Shown one piece after another: positions 24,601 through 36,181 of a stretch of 64,000 bases of DNA. This DNA is from Purpureocillium takamizusanense (lineage: Eukaryota > Ascomycota > Sordariomycetes > Hypocreales > Ophiocordycipitaceae): positions 2,232,001 to 2,296,000 of the forward strand of contig NC_063075.1 in NCBI RefSeq assembly GCF_022605165.1, in the 5' to 3' direction. Position 1 is the first letter of the stretch, and each line of letters begins with the position of its first letter. Position numbers and translations under genes: made by a program. A model generated the notes under the pieces. That model was not told the DNA's origin. It saw only the letters and a program-made list of their open reading frames with translations, and did not search any database.

Positions 24601-27240
24601 TTTCCCTCTGGGGAGCCGTCCATCCGACGCCCATCATACAGTACTAACACACCCTCATGCGTAACGCCCGCAACGCCCGGCCGTGCGCAGCATGCAGCGG
24701 CAGCCACCATCGCACCAACCTGGCCGGCTACACATCCGCTGCCCTTGTCGTCTCGGGCCCGAGCCTCAGCATCGTCTGTCCTCCAGATGCCGAACCGGCG
24801 CCTTGCCCCCCCTCTCTCTCCCTGCGGGGTGACGAATGCGCGCAGTGCGCCGCCTCGCCTCCTCATCGGGGACGTCGGCGGCGGCGGCTGTCCAGAGACA
24901 GGGCGTTGTTGTTCGTGCTCCGGAAAAAGAAAATGGCCCATCAAGCAATCATAATCAATCGACCAACCCTGCTGTTGTTCTAACCCCCCCCCGGGGGGCC
25001 CACTACAGGGCACCCACACCCACCACGTCACGTCAAACCGTCCCGCCGTTGTTGCTCTGCTCTTGTCGGACGAGACGAGCCACTCGGAAACGAAAAGAAA
25101 CCCCCTGACTGATTTGGCAACATGTCGTGCGACCAAAACAAGGAGCCATTTTGCCGGGGAGCAGCTGGTGCATCGCCAAGACCTTCGTTGCGGCTACTAA
25201 CTACTATCGCCTGTCTCTGATGGGCTGCTAATAAGCCTGCTAAGTTCTAACGACCCAAGAGGCGTTCTGGTGTGGGCGGGTGTTGCGCGTCCCCTTCTCA
25301 AGGCCCTGTCTTCCCCGTCCGCCCACATTCCCGATGGACAGTCGTCGTCATCACCAGGCGCCGTCAAGAGATCGGGCCTCGCCGTTTCTCGCACCGACTG
25401 ACAAAAGCCCTCCTCCGCTCCGGTTCATCATGTTCCCTTTCATCATCCCCATGCGGGCTCAACCGGCCGACGTGCATGGCGTCTTTTTTTTTTCGATCCA
25501 TGTGGGCGACCCGCGGAGCCGGGGCGAGGCGGAGGGGGGGGGTCCATGTCTTGGCCTTTCACTCCCGCCCCTGATGTTCGTCTCAGGCCAGCGCGCGGCG
25601 TCTCAGTCGCCCTCAAACTCCTGAGCCGCCTAACCGCATTGGCGACACCCAGACTGATTTGCAACACCATTGGCCGTGTGCGGTTAGAAAGAATTGCCAT
25701 CAATGCCTTGCCTCGTCCTGACCCCGCGCAACGCCCGGCGGGCAACGCATATTGAATCATTTGACAAGACGGTGGCATATCGAAACGTTGCCGTCCCAGC
25801 TTCGAAGCATCTCCAAACGCGGCCCTGGGTTTCCCAAAACCGCCCCCATCCGCCCCATGCCCATCTCGTGCATGCCCTGTGTAAGTCGCTGCATCACTCG
25901 TCGAGGGGCAGCGCGCGTCGATAGGGATCCCGCCAACACCAGCAAAGAGCGGCAGCACAGGCTCCCGAGAATCCAGAACGCCACGTGCTCCACCGCTGGT
26001 CATGGTGTTGCTCGTCCACCTCGAGGTCGCGTTGGCTTCGCCGGCTTAGCGAACGCGAATCGCCTGCAGCGTCCGAGTAAGCCGGGACGTGACTCTGTCA
26101 TTCTTCGCCCCTGGCCCGTCAATTGACCCATTGATTGTTTCCAAGAGCGCAAGGCTCATGCGATGTGCCTGCATGAGCGAAACGAGGATACCCAAGCCAC
26201 CCACGACACGCATCGGAAGGTCCGTAGAGCATCTGCCCGTGGTTTTGTGTGGGTGTGTTTCTTTGAAAATTACTCGCGAATGCATTCTATCGCTACTACG
26301 ATAGAATTAATCGGACTTCTACCTCACCGGTTATCCTACAACCAACAGCATCTATCCTTCCCACTTACATGTAAGCATGCGCCTATGTCTGCCAATACAC
26401 CTTGGAATGATCAACAGCTATGAGACTAATCGACTGGCCAGTCCAATGAACACTTGCTCATTTAGACGACTACATGTAGGTCAAGAGCACTAACATTGAA
26501 GTCTTGCATGCATCGAATCATGGGCGGATGCCTTCATGCTCTTTTGATATTCCACCAACCGCGTCCTGCAAATTGAACCTAGAAATTGCGTTCGTTTTCC
26601 GGGGAAAAGTGATTGGCGTCTTTTTCGGGATATTCACACGGCGCCAGAAGTGGGAAGCCTCAAACCAGCCCGGCGATCCCATAACGACTCCCTGTACTGA
26701 CATGGAGGCAGCAACCATCACTGGAGGCTTCGCGCATCACCTCGAACATCACTCGTCGAACAATTACCTTGCGAATACCACCGGTACAGCCCGAGAGGTT
26801 GATGCCTCCGTTGGCCCAAATCTTGACAGGCTATTAGGGAGATGACGATGCACGAATGAGCTCATAAAGTATGCGCCCGCTGACGGAGGCTGCGTGGTCA
26901 TGTTCTAGCGATTCGATTTCGGATGACAGACGAGAAAATATTCGTTCGATCGTAGGTCTCGCAAGCCGTCAATTTGTCCGGCTGACTGCACTGCGAGACC
27001 TTCGCGTCGGATCAGGTATGTTGTCGTTGACTCCAACATGCTGGGCACTCCTCCTCATCAAGCCCCGCCTCTGCGCCGTCGTGTGCTGGGCCGATTGGCC
27101 CCCGAACAGCCGTAGTTCCTCGAGCTTGACCATTCATGCAGACAATCAGTCCTATCAGAATGACCGCAGCGATCAGTGGAGAAGCCGGCTTCGGTAATTG
27201 ACGGCAAGCTCTCTCCCACCGTTCCCACCTTAATAAACCG
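21609..27240. other. Gene-poor interval of about 5.6 kb
   Basis: No frame here carries a domain I recognise. The start is the promoter of the ASST gene, with a GTC repeat near 21686-21706. Several small minus-strand frames at 25.7-27.2 kb were examined for hidden exons and not accepted. The interval alternates GC-rich stretches (22.2-23.3 and 24.6-25.6 kb) with AT-richer ones (23.9-24.5 and 26.0-27.3 kb). AGGTACCT-like short palindromes occur at 22180-22196 and 22929-22940. No terminal repeats or transposase fragments were seen. Confidence 0.45.
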
Positions 27241-27245
27241 ACGTA

Positions 27246-27254
27246 GCTATAAAA
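27246..27254 (+). promoter_or_regulatory. TATA box of THI5
   Basis: A CTATAAAAC element lies about 490 nt upstream of the THI5 ATG. With a start site near 27280 the mature leader would contain two upstream ATGs and the riboswitch-bearing intron. The position is inferred from the motif only. Confidence 0.45.
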
Positions 27255-27429
27255 CTCCACCATCCCACAAACGTGAGGGGTAATTCACTCAACCCTCAAC
27301 AAAACACGCATCGTAGCAACCGATCCATTGCTCCGATACCGAAAGAGAATTCCTAGTATAGCAGCCAACGACACTATTCTACCATCCGAGGCCGTACGAT
27401 TTGGTACGCGATTTAGCGTCTGGGGAGCC

Positions 27430-27471
27430 ATGTCACCTCTTCGTCATGGGACTATCTACAGATCGAGGTAA
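27430..27471 (+). other. Upstream ORF whose stop overlaps the leader splice donor
   Basis: A 13-codon frame starts at the ATG at 27430 (MSPLRHGT...). In unspliced RNA it ends at a TAA formed by the last exon bases plus the donor GTAAAG. After the proposed leader splice (27467 to 27716) the same frame runs six codons further, to a TAA at 27735-27737, three bases before the THI5 ATG. A second upstream ATG at 27446 lies in another frame. In unspliced RNA that frame stays open through the whole riboswitch. The reading frames are seen directly; translation is inference. Confidence 0.4.
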
Positions 27472-27715
27472 AGTAAAGCAAGACAGCATCCGGGTGTCCG
27501 GCAGCTCCGTGCGTTTGTGTCTGCGTCGCCCACCGGGCCCCCCTTTGACAGAAAGAGTCGAGGGGGGTACAGGTGGCGCGCGGGCACGGCGCTTCGGAGC
27601 TGTTGGTCTGAGATATACCGGTGAACTTGATCTGGATAATACCAGCGAAAGGATTTGCTTCTTGGAAACCCCCTATAACCCTTCAACCTTGAGAAGGGCC
27701 AACTGACTCCTGCAG
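27468..27715 (+). other. Proposed 5' leader intron of THI5
   Basis: GTAAAG donor at 27468 and CTGCAG acceptor ending at 27715, 248 nt long, completely containing the TPP aptamer. Leader introns carrying the aptamer are known in Neurospora crassa NMT1 and other fungal thiamine genes, where TPP changes donor choice. This pair of sites is the simplest reading; other donors inside the aptamer region may be used when TPP is high. Confidence 0.55.
27485..27658 (+). promoter_or_regulatory. TPP (THI-box) riboswitch with extended P3 arm
   Basis: It carries the conserved TPP-aptamer elements in order: GCATCCGGGTGTCC at the 5' side, CTGAGA at 27608-27613, then GAACTTGATCTGGATAAT followed by ACCAGCGAAAGGA. 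CTGG/CCAG form P5 (27632-27635 with 27642-27645). GCATCC at the 5' end can pair with the 3' GGATTTGC as P1. Between them lies the variable P3 arm. GCAGCTCCG (27501-27509) pairs with CGGAGCTGT (27595-27603), and inside it a C6/G6 helix (27538-27543 with 27562-27567) caps the arm. Family knowledge: TPP binding to fungal aptamers controls alternative splicing of the leader. Placement directly upstream of THI5 fits feedback on thiamine synthesis. Confidence 0.92.
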
Positions 27716-27739
27716 CTCTTCTGCTCGTGATCCGTAAAC

Positions 27740-28971
27740 ATGTCTACCGATAAGATCACGTTCCTCACCAACTGGTAGGCATTGACCATGATTTCAAGTT
27801 GGATGTCCGCGTGGATCCGTTCCAGGACTGGAGCGGCTGACGCGAGCATATCAGGCACGCTACGCCATACCATGCGCCGCTTTACCTGGCCCAGGCCAAG
27901 GGCTTTTTCAAGGAGGAGGGCATCAAGGTTGCTCTTCTCGAGCCCAACGACCCGAGCGTAAGAGCCGCCGCCTGGTTTGTTTCCAGTCAAAGTTCGCTGC
28001 TTACCGTTCGTCAGGATGTCACGGAGATCATCGGCACCGGCAAAGTCGACCTTGGTTTCAAGGCCATGATTCATACTCTGGCTGTACGTCATTGAAGTCG
28101 CCCCAAGCTGCTCCCCCACACATTGCACTTGGATCTGACCTGCGAGCAGGCCAAAGCCCGAAACTTTCCCGTGGTGTCCATTGGCAGCCTCCTCGACGAG
28201 CCCTTCACCGGCGTCGTCTACCTCAAGGACTCGGGCATCACCACCGACTTCCGCTCCCTCAAGGGCAAGCGCATCGGCTACGTCGGCGAGTTTGGCAAGA
28301 TCCAGATCGACGAGCTCACCTCGCACTACGGCCTCACCCCGGCCGACTACACCGCCGTGCGCTGCGGCATGAACGTCTCCAAGGCCATCATCAAGGGCGA
28401 GATCGACGCCGGCATCGGCCTAGAGAACGTCCAGATGGTCGAGCTCGAGGAGTGGCTGGACAGCCAGGGCCGCCCCAAGTCGGACGTGCAGATGCTGCGC
28501 ATCGACGAGCTCGCCGAGCTCGGGTGCTGCTGCTTCTGCTCCATCCTGTACATTGGCAACGAGGGCTTCGTCGCGCAGAACCCGGACAAGGTCCGCGCCT
28601 TCATGCGCGCCGTCAAGAGGGCGACCGACTTCGTGCTCGCCGACCCGCACGCCGCGTGGGCTGAGTACGTCGACTTCAAGCCCGTCATGGGCACGCAGCT
28701 CAACTGGAAGATCTTTGAGCGCAGCTACGCCTACTTCTCGCAGGACCTCAAGAACGTCAAGCGCGACTGGGACAAGGTCACCAAGTACGGCCAGCGCCTG
28801 CAGGTCCTGAGCCCGGACTTTGTGCCCAACTACACCAACGAGTTTCTCGGCTGGACGCTGGACGCCGACTCGGCGGACCCCACGGGCGACCAGAAGCGCA
28901 TGGTCGAGCTGCAGAAGGATGTCGCCTGCTGCGGTGGCTTCCGCCGCTTGCCTCCCGCCGTCAAGGCCTAG
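27740..28971 (+). CDS. THI5: THI5/NMT1 hydroxymethylpyrimidine phosphate synthase, 342 aa
   Basis: Four exons: 27740-27774, 27855-27957, 28015-28083, 28150-28971. The enzyme makes the HMP-P pyrimidine half of thiamine. Family knowledge: its own active-site His and bound PLP supply the atoms in a single-turnover reaction with iron. In this model the motif GFKAMIHTL puts Lys at 62 and His at 66, and CCCFC falls at 195-199, the same numbers as in yeast Thi5. This strongly supports all three coding introns. The protein starts [20 protein letters not shown], the conserved family start. Length matches the usual 340 aa. The upstream TPP riboswitch gives feedback control. It converges on the sugar transporter gene, with 506 nt between stop codons. 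Confidence 0.96.
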
Positions 28972-29477
28972 ACTGGAGTAAGCCGTGGAGCAAAATACGA
29001 ACCTCCCTCCATGTTGGCGTCGAATAACAATGGCGCGGTCGCGAGGTCGGAGAAGGGCCGGAGACTCCCAACTACATTTCTCTCGTTAAGAAGTTTCGCC
29101 TTAGCTCAATAACGCAAGAGCAAACTCAAATTGAAACAATTCGCTCTTGAGTCAGTCCGTCTCTACTTGCTATGCTGTGTACATGTGGATTCGATATCCG
29201 AGGAGAAATGGTCATTGAGCGTGAAGCCGATCGCCACGCAAGTTACGTACTTCAATGTTTCGAACACGTAGGACATGCACATGCACCAGACATTGATCGC
29301 GACATGGAGTACTCAGTCTGCACGAATGTCGTGTCGCCACCCACATGTGCTACCCCGATCATCTACTCAGGCAAGTTTCATGTAATAATACGTATATATA
29401 CTTTCGTCTATTTCTCTGTAGATATGATCCCCGTATATCCTGACACCAGTTGACTTTATATGGGACAACTGGAGTAC
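28972..29477. other. Convergent 3' region of THI5 and the sugar transporter
   Basis: An AT-richer spacer between two stop codons. It should contain both polyadenylation regions; no gene or structured element was noticed. Confidence 0.5.
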
Positions 29478-31622
29478 TCACGCAACTGTGTTTTGCGCTG
29501 TTCGTTCTCGCACAGTCTGAGCAAAGAGCCTCCTCTTCCTTTCCAACTCTTCAACGCTGCTGTGATCTTTAAATACCTCGTCCATCTCCTCTAACGTCTT
29601 GCCATTCGTCTCGGGCACAAAGTAGAATGTCCACGCAAACGACAAGAAACAAAAGACGGCGAAGAAGACGTAGGCACCGAATCCAGTGTTCTGCACCAGA
29701 GGCGGCGTGATCAGGCCCTAGCATCGTGTCAGCAGCGTCCCAGCACATGCACTCATAAGTACCGCGACGTTCATGTTGGAACTCACCACAATAAAGTTAT
29801 TGATCCAATCTGAAGAAATACCAGCGTTAGCATGCATGTGACGTCGCGATTGAAGCCTTCACTGGGAAAAGACGTACTAGAGCAGGTAGAGATGGAGACG
29901 CCCTTGGCTCGCAGTGAGGAAGGGAAGATTTCAGATGGCATGGCCCAAGGCACCGGGCCCCAGCTTGCGCCAAAAGCAAGCATGTAGAAGAGCAGGAACG
30001 CAACGCTCGTCCATCCTTTGCTTGTATTAGCGGGCCAATTGTGAGAGTAGAGGCCAACCAAAATAGCGATGATGAAATGAGAGATGAACATGCCGACGCT
30101 CCCATACATGAGGATCTTGCGCCGGCCAAAGCGGTCGAGGGTCCATAGACTGGTCAGGACACCAATGAGCTGCGTCACATTTAGAACCCCCGACATGATG
30201 AGCTGCATGTTATGATCCAAGCCCATTGTGCTGTATGATAGCGTCAGTCAAGTCACGTATCTAGTGTTAATCCCCCATGAGACATACCCAAAGAGAGTAG
30301 GACTGTAGTAAATCAGAGCGTTGATGCCAACAAACTGAAATCTGGTATCAGCCCACGTCTGCAATGTCCGTTCGCGATTCTCATACCTGCTGGAAGAACA
30401 TGAGGCCCGCGCCAATATGGGTCCGCCGCCAGCAGCCCTTCTTGAAGCAGTCGGCCCAGGCCACCACTTCGAGCTTCAGCTTCTCCATGGTGCCGCCGTT
30501 GACGAGCGTCGGATGGCGCTCGGCCAAAATCCCCCGCTGAAATTTGGACTCTGTGATAATCTCCAGCCACTCCCGTTGGACCTTCGAGTCTGAAGGCGGC
30601 AGGCACCTGAGTCGCGCCAAGTTGTGTAGTGCATCCTGTTCGCGTCCTTTGGATGCGAGCCAACGGGGCGAAAACGGGAGGAAGATGGCACCGAACCCGA
30701 GGAACAAACCCGGGACCATCTGCAGGAGGAAAGGCAGTTGCCAGGACCAGTCAGACTTTATGTACTGCGTCCCGTACGTGATCCAGAAGGAGACGACAAT
30801 GCCGAAGACGATGCTTAGCTCCTCCAAAACGAGCAGCGTGCCCCGGATTTCTGGAGGCGAGATCTCGGATATGTAGAGAGGCACTACCATGCTCAGCCTA
30901 GGGCCATCAACTATGGTAAGCACAAGAATAACCCGGGTAAGGTCAGAATAGGAGGCTAGAGGACGCACATGCCGATGCCAATGCCACCAATGAGCCGAGC
31001 AATAACAAGCATTGCATAGTCAACCGCTGCGGTTTGCAGCGCTGATCCGATTGTGAATACGACGACGGCAATCATTATCGAATACTTTCGTGAGTATGCG
31101 TCGGCAACCCAGCCCTGGTTCAGGGCACCTGTTTCTCGTTAGCGACTGAGGTACGGCGCGCCAGCTGCACGAACTGGGCTAAGATAGCGTACCGATGAAA
31201 GCGCCAAGCGTAATCATCGCGGTCATCAGACCCTTGTAAAAGCCGGCGCCGGATGCTGTGTCGGATACCTGCTCGAAACGGCCGAGAAACTCGGGCATCA
31301 CAAGGATGACGGAGATGACGCCCTGGCTGCGACAGGGTCAGTCCGCGACAGCGAAACTCAAAAGAGAGATCAGGACGCACTCATAGCCGAAAAGCAGACC
31401 GCCAATGGCGCTGAAGGAAGCACATAGGGCAACATAGCGAGATGCAGCAATGCCGCGGAAACCTGATTCAATGGCATGAGAGATTAGTCGTCGTCGTCGT
31501 CGGTGAGCATGGCTTGCTTGGAAGGCATTACCCGGTGGCCCATAAGGTTCGGTGTCGAGGTCCGCGGGGCTATCAATTTCTTGGTGCTCCGCGTCTGCCA
31601 GTTCGGACATATCCTTCTCCAT
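29478..31622 (-). CDS. MFS sugar transporter (sugar porter family), 546 aa
   Basis: Nine exons: 31622-31532, 31462-31381, 31326-31193, 31128-30969, 30897-30387, 30334-30288, 30230-29878, 29809-29787, 29717-29478. All junctions keep frame. Sugar-porter signatures appear in order: GGLLFGYDQGV in helix 1, GWVADAYSRKYSI between helices 2 and 3, LIGGIGIGMLSMVVPLYISE, PFSPRWLASKGR, GLMFFQQFVGINALIYYSP, LDRFGRRKILMYG, WGPVPWAMPSEIFPSSLRAKG, and PETNGKTLEEMDEVF near the C-terminus. Twelve membrane helices are expected, at the plasma membrane, moving a hexose, disaccharide or polyol with protons. The N-terminal 30 residues are acidic and cytosolic. It is divergent from a Zn2Cys6 regulator gene 1.46 kb away, which may control it. 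The substrate cannot be read from sequence. Confidence 0.93.
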
Positions 31623-33086
31623 GCTGGGCAGCACAGGTCGAAGGTCGAGATTGCCTCGGAGAAATAATGGCCAGCGACAATGCGAATTGTACCTTGTGGA
31701 GATGGGTAAAGAACTGAGGTAGTATGGTAGTAGCAGTATGGTGGGAGTCACCTAAACTCTGTGGGAGCACAGTGGGACGAACCAGGTGGGACACTTTCAT
31801 CCTTTTATGGTGTTGCAACGGACAGACACATTCGTCAAGATCTCTCGCAAGATGGGCAGCGAACGAGCCAATCCCGGGCGAGGTAAAGCTTACTGCAAGC
31901 GAGATCTTCAAGCAACGGTCCCCAGATCCCCCATGGGGGAACCGGGAGAGAACAGACCCCCCCCCCCAATCTCCAAGGGCGGCTGTTGACTGGAGACCCG
32001 CCGGCCGGCACGACACGAGCATGACGAAAAAGTCCCGAGCACATTATTACGGGAGGATGGTCCGGGGGAGCATGTGCGGGGAGGGGCGGGGCTTTGGGGA
32101 AACACTTGACGCAGCCCAGTCAGTCAGTGTGAGGGGTTGGTTGTTTGGCGAAAGGGGCTTGCTTGCTCGGCACCTGCAGGGAACCACCGGACGGCAATGG
32201 CTGGCGCGGCAAGGTTCTTCAACGAACCTAATTTTACTGCCTGGCGTTGACGTTGCGAACTTGTTCACACGAGCCTTTCCTGCAATAGCAGAGCTGATGT
32301 TGATGGCATTTAAGAGTGTCCAACAGCCGTTGCATTTGGGGCCCCCTCTATACTCGACGTCGTATACATGGCTCCCGTCCAGCGACCGTGGCTTCCAGTC
32401 CTTGGCCAGTACTGCCAAGCGTCCATCATGGCTGTCTTGGGTGGTGTCGGCAAGCTGCTTGGCTCGGCAATTGAGGATCCCGCCTTCCAGAAGCCCAACA
32501 TCAACGGATGCATGCCTCGTTCAATAAGCGACATCACCGCAAAAGCACAGCCGCATCAACCCCCCCATCACTTGGCTGTGTCAACGGCGAGCCTTTCCAC
32601 GACGAGGGATCATGACACGCGAGGCATGTCTCCAAGTCGCCAGCACTGCACCACTGCTTGCGACTGCGGCGCACATTTCCCCTCCCCGTTAGCCTGAGCG
32701 ACCCCACGCCCCAGGCACATCAGACGCAGCCTGTGGGGGAGGGAGGACACTTCAAGATTGATGATTACTCGATGGAGTTAGTGCCGCCGATGGTCTCCCC
32801 GAACTGTGCCGCTTCGCCAGACGCGGGAAGTTGACCCGAGTCAGAGCCATGCGTCGAAGGACATGTCCATGGCATCAGAACATGATGCGCCTGGTGAGAC
32901 TGCGCCTACGTCAAGCAGGGCAAGTCTGGCCATTCTTCCTCCCGGTATGGCAGGAAAAGCGTCTTAACCCCTCCCTTGTCCCAGAATCCACAAGTCTGGA
33001 TATTTGTTGAAAATCCACTTGGCTCGATATTGAACTCGCCGTCGGCGTCGGGTAAACTTGCAGCAGAGAACCATTCGCGAAAAAAG
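31623..33086. other. Divergent promoter region between transporter and regulator genes
   Basis: About 1.46 kb between two divergent starts. A plus-strand frame of 267 codons runs through it without any domain and is judged accidental. It contains a run of ten C near 31960-31969 and several CGG/CCG triplets such as Zn2Cys6 proteins bind. I could not define a spaced repeat with confidence. Confidence 0.45.
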
Positions 33087-35204
33087 ATGGCCGAGGGCAT
33101 TGACCTTGGCACGGGTGCACCTTGTTCGGTGAGCAGGCCCCCTCTCCCCACACTTGTGTTGCGCGAGTGACCAGATGCCAGGCTGCACGGGGTCGGTCAA
33201 TGACAGACGGCAGTTGCCCCCATGTTTACATGGTATCTGCATGTCAGTTCACCTCGCTGACATAGAACATACACCCAGGGCTGTCGGAGGAAACACGTCA
33301 AGTGTCAGTGGAGACTGGACAGGTCCGATACAGATGCATCCGCGGCGGCGTGTGTGCGATGCATCAGCTCAGGTGAGACCTGTGTGCGAGGGCTAAACGT
33401 GCGCTTCAAACATCATGTGGATCAGGACATGTAAGCCAAGCTCCCTGCTCCCGGAACTCGCAGCATGTCAACATACCGGCTTGATGTTGACCACTTCTTC
33501 TAAAAGGCAAAGGGGACGCGACAGCAGAGAGTGGGTCAATTATCCCCGCCAAGGTAAGGAGAGCTATGGCCCCATTTTGCCGCCTTTGAAAGGCTGAATC
33601 TTATATCTGCAGTCTGTTTTGTAGATGAGACGAAGCATGTCCAGACTCTCTACGACTACGGAGCAAGAAATGCCGCCCAGCAAGAGGCCAAAGAGCCGGG
33701 GTATCCATTTCATGTATCGAGGCTCCCCATACGTTCCAGAGAGTCAACACCGCCGTTGTCGTCATATGCGGGACTGCGCTCTGATACCGACATCCTCCAC
33801 TGCTACCGAGAGTTGGAGCACCGCAAGCTATCCCCTGTTCCGCCAGGATGCAAGCTCGGCTGGTCCAGTTCGCCTCACGATTCGGCGTTGCCGCTAGACA
33901 CATGGCGAGAGGCGAAGCTTATGAAGTATTACGTCGAGTACATGTCGAGTTGGGTGGGCGCTCACTGGCCACATGCAATTTGTGATACGTACGACGCTGA
34001 CCCACGCTGCAGTTCGACCTGTGTGATTCGAGGAGACATTTCGCGGTCGAGGTGCCGCGGAGAGCAATGTCGTGCCCTACGCTCCTCAATGCCATATTCG
34101 CCTTGACAAGCCGGCACCTGAGCTTGAAGGGGAAGCATTTCGACACGTGGATTTCGAACCATTATCACGAGCAGTGCCTGAAACAGCTTTCGAGCATCTC
34201 TAGCGATTCGCAGGCTCTGCAAAACGACGACTTGCTGGCGGCTACTATTTTGTTACGGACTCTGGAAGAACTTGAAGGTGAGTTTCTCGCTAACCGACTT
34301 TACACATTGGGGGCCATGTCTGACAGGCCTTCGTAAAGTGCCATTCCTTGGTACCGACAACGAGGGGCATCTCCTCGGAATACAAGTATTCATGACGGCG
34401 CATGGACACGCTGGCACCGCGAGCAGCCTGCGAAAGGCCTCATATTGGATTGGCCTTCGCCAAGAAGTTACCATGGCCGTTGCGAGTCAACGGCCGATCA
34501 AGACCTCGCTGAATCACGACTTCGTTGACCCCTCGTTTACGACGGCGGACGACGATACATGGGCGAACAGAGTCATTGTTCACTGTGCCAAGGTCGTGCA
34601 GTTCTGCTTCGGCAAAGGCCATTCTTCCCTGGAAGAGTACCGCGCGCTGGTGGAATATGAGGAAGGGTGGCTACGCTCGAGGCCGTCGAGTTTCCTTCCC
34701 ATTGCGTACTGCGACCCGAGTCCGTCACGCGGGGAAGTGTTTCCGCACATACTCTATCTCAACCATGCCATTGGTATGTGTCTTCGATTCTCCGGTGAGC
34801 TCTTGACTCTATGAAGCTGACAGACACAATGAAAATTAGTGATTGGCGTGGTTCACTGCATCCTTGCCCAAGCGCTTCTCATGTGTTACGACCCCACGCT
34901 GCCTAGGGTAGGGCCGTCGCGGTTGGCGGCGCAAGAGGCTCGTGAAGACGGCATCAGGCGACAGCTGCTGTTGCTTTGCGGAACGGCCCTGTCAAACGAG
35001 ACGACTATTCCGGCCATGATCACTTCGTCACTGGGCATTGCGACGTGCGGCGACCGGCTCCACGACGAGAGTGAACGGATGGCGGTGTTGGATGTGCTCA
35101 TCCGGACCGAGACCTGCCACGGCTGGCCGACAGGGATTATACAGCGCGGACTGAAGGAGGCATGGGGTCGGTCAGATCCATTAGACGTTTACCCGGCCGA
35201 TTGA
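33087..35204 (+). CDS. Zn2Cys6 transcription factor with fungal-specific domain, 552 aa
   Basis: Seven exons: 33087-33128, 33279-33430, 33507-33553, 33613-33953, 34013-34277, 34327-34773, 34840-35204. Exon 1 gives MAEGIDLGTGAPCS and joins GCRRKHVKC, making the C-x2-C-x6-C half of a zinc cluster. CVRCISSGETC supplies the rest. The gap between third and fourth Cys is 15 residues, longer than usual. After a linker (FVDETKHVQTLYDYGARNA) comes the Fungal_trans_2-type helical domain: LLNAIFALTSRHLSLKGKHF, YHEQCLKQLSSIS, LLAATILLRTLEELEG, DNEGHLLGIQVF. The C-terminal part is ALLMCYDPTL to HGWPTGIIQRGLKEAWG. It should bind CGG-type sites in the nucleus and act on nearby genes or more widely. All junctions are in frame. 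The first exon is the least certain part. Confidence 0.85.
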
Positions 35205-36181
35205 TACGAGAACCCACAAGGCTCTTTTCATGTTGGGCTGGTCATCGTGACTGCAGTCCTGCGAACTTGCGGTCAGCAAGAGACCCTGAAATAGATGGGA
35301 TGTCCAATTCACTCAAGCTGCGAAATGACATGTGTCGAAGAAGTAGCGTAGAAAAGATTTGGGGCTTGGCCTTTTTCTCCCATCTTTTGGCCCGTTTGAC
35401 CCGACAAAATGGAGTTTATACGTTCAATACCTGTCGTCGCAAGACTCAGGGTCGGGGAAACTTGCCTGGTTGGGCGGCTTTCTCAAAATGGCAATCCCGT
35501 TTCAGTATTCAGTCCTCAGGGTCCATCCACGTGCGACTTTCGCTCAAGTGATGCGATCAGTCCAATCTGGGCAGTCCAGGCTCCAACGGAAAATGTTGCC
35601 AATCTTGGGGATGGGGGAGTTTGCCCCCGACGCGAGAGAGCGGGGGGTGTTTGGTTACTGATGAGTGGCCCAACGATCGCCCTTCAGTGGCATGGTGGTC
35701 CCATCAAGCCCCGGTAACCGCCCCGGTTTTACCCCAACGCGGCGGGGTTCTGGGGGGATCTTGGCGGGATCTTACGGGGGCGCATCAGTGGGCTCAGTGG
35801 AGCGCCGGCTGGCTGTGCCGTCGTCGTCGGCGTCCCGTCAGGAGCTCTAGGGAGTCTCCATACTGTGGGTTGAGACTCGCCCGGGAATCGAACAGGCTTG
35901 GAGGCGGACTCCTGGCCGCCGTGACGTCGGGTGAGACAGCAGTGTGAGCGCCAGCAGCAGCAAAGTTGTTGCTTCGACGATGTCGGAGGTCGTGCGTATA
36001 ACTAAGATGCCGGTCGCAACTCTCCCGCCCACGAGTGTTCGCGCCAACTACCCTCTCTTCTCAACAACCGTACACACACTTCCGCGGCTCATCAATTGGA
36101 CTGCCTAGCTTCAGATCCAAAGAGCTCGCCCATCTGTCCGTCCGTCCGCCCGTCGTCACTGCCGCCGCCGCCGTGCCCTCC
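35205..36181. other. Intergenic region upstream of the dehydrogenase
   Basis: No supported gene. Frames over 35359-35947 lack domains. The last 150 nt read openly into the dehydrogenase, but from a GTG codon, so they are treated as its leader. Confidence 0.5.

Noticed and set aside
24570..25136. Minus-strand frame of 188 codons
   Set aside because: Composition is not protein-like and no domain or signal is seen.
25757..27263. Chain of small minus-strand frames considered as a hidden multi-exon gene
   Set aside because: Candidate junctions could be drawn but did not yield any recognisable motif, and several required weak splice sites. Left as gene-poor DNA.
27401..27706. Plus-strand frame of 101 codons across the TPP riboswitch
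   Set aside because: It coincides with a structured RNA element; the frame is mentioned only as a possible unspliced uORF, not as a gene.
31724..32527. Plus-strand frame of 267 codons in the divergent promoter region
   Set aside because: No domain, erratic composition and poor codon bias; it covers the promoters of two well-supported genes.
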